A stretch of DNA of 6,874 nucleotides, from assembly GCA_030589835.1 (NCBI GenBank), contig JAUUZS010000228.1:1-6874 (forward strand). Reading direction: 5' to 3'. Under the pieces are notes generated by a model. The model made no database searches, was not told the DNA's origin, and saw only the letters and a program-made list of their open reading frames with translations. Positions within the stretch are counted from its first letter, which is position 1, and every line of letters begins with the position of its first letter. The translations under genes were made by a program, and so were the position numbers. Shown in pieces: positions 6,563 through 6,874 of the stretch. This DNA is from Cyclobacteriaceae bacterium. GTDB lineage: Bacteria > Bacteroidota > Bacteroidia > Cytophagales > Cyclobacteriaceae.

Positions 6563-6874
6563 TGGCGAAATCAAAAAAACGTATTTGGCTAATAGCCATC
6601 TTGTTTATCCTTGGTTCACTTTTCCTTACAGCATATATTATTTTGGATAAGGAAGGGGCTGGTCGTCAAATTGATCAACCGCTCAAAACAGGAAACATAG
6701 AAGTTCCTGTAGAGCGTACTTTTGCCTATGTCGGTAACTCTGCATTGCGACAAGAAATAATTGACCGCTGGGTCAACGAAAAATCCCCTGAATGGGAAGA
6801 TGGTGAGAAAGTTGGTCTGAAGAGTTCCAGAATGGTGATTGCTTGCCTTTTAGAAGGAAAAAGAGTCGAGGAAA
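6562..6874 (+). CDS. Unrecognised membrane-anchored or secreted protein, N-terminal part (3' truncated)
   Basis: The ATG at 6562 overlaps the preceding TAA in the arrangement TAATG, which suggests translational coupling. The frame then stays open to the window end (104 codons). The product starts with a basic segment (MAKSKKR) and one hydrophobic stretch (about 8-28, IWLIAILFILGSLFLTAYIIL), a signal anchor or long signal peptide with the remainder outside the cytoplasm. After it comes a hydrophilic region containing TFAYVGNSALRQEIIDRWVN (from about residue 53) and EWEDGEKVGLKSSRMVIACL (from about residue 77). I do not recognise a family. The coupling to DUF1961 suggests a role in the same extracytoplasmic glycan process. 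Confidence 0.8.
   Translation, partial: MAKSKKRIWLIAILFILGSLFLTAYIILDKEGAGRQIDQPLKTGNIEVPVERTFAYVGNSALRQEIIDRWVNEKSPEWEDGEKVGLKSSRMVIACLLEGKRVEE

Overview
The window looks like part of a polysaccharide-degradation cluster from the chromosome of a marine or environmental Bacteroidota (Flavobacteriia/Cytophagia-like). The DNA is AT-rich. Most gene products carry short hydrophobic export signals, and Shine-Dalgarno sequences are weak or absent. One upstream region matches the phylum's promoter consensus (TTTG / TAnnTTTG). The gene content is two S1 sulfatases, a beta-helix glycoside hydrolase, two esterase-type hydrolases and a DUF1961 protein, which is typical of PULs for sulfated or acylated, probably uronate-containing, polysaccharides. 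No SusC/SusD pair, regulator, tRNA, rRNA, transposase or CRISPR array is visible.

Layout. (1) 1-557 (+): C-terminal part of an S1 sulfatase cut by the window edge. (2) 558-782: spacer with two REP-like palindromes and a hairpin just before the next start codon. (3) 783-2360 (+): secreted GH28/GH49-like beta-helix enzyme. (4) 2361-2581: spacer with a large inverted repeat built from 7-bp units. (5) 2582-3910 (+): complete secreted S1 sulfatase. (6) 3942-4820 (-): cytoplasmic HSL-type alpha/beta hydrolase, convergent with the sulfatase and with its own promoter. (7) 4821-5098: divergent intergenic region. (8) 5099-5785, 5828-6562 and 6562-6874+ (+): an apparent operon of an SGNH hydrolase, a DUF1961 protein and an unrecognised membrane-anchored or secreted protein that runs off the edge. 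The last two genes share one base at the stop/start junction.

Working model (inference). The exported sulfatases remove sulfate esters in the periplasm or at the cell surface. The beta-helix enzyme cleaves glycosidic bonds. The SGNH hydrolase removes acyl groups. The DUF1961 protein binds or processes a glycan. The cytosolic HSL-family esterase may finish deacylation of imported sugars or serve unrelated ester metabolism. The substrate cannot be fixed from this window. I see no clearly unprecedented system. The most interesting parts are the beta-helix enzyme, which keeps the Asp triad but lacks other GH28 residues, the DUF1961/unknown-protein couple, and the two structured spacer repeats.
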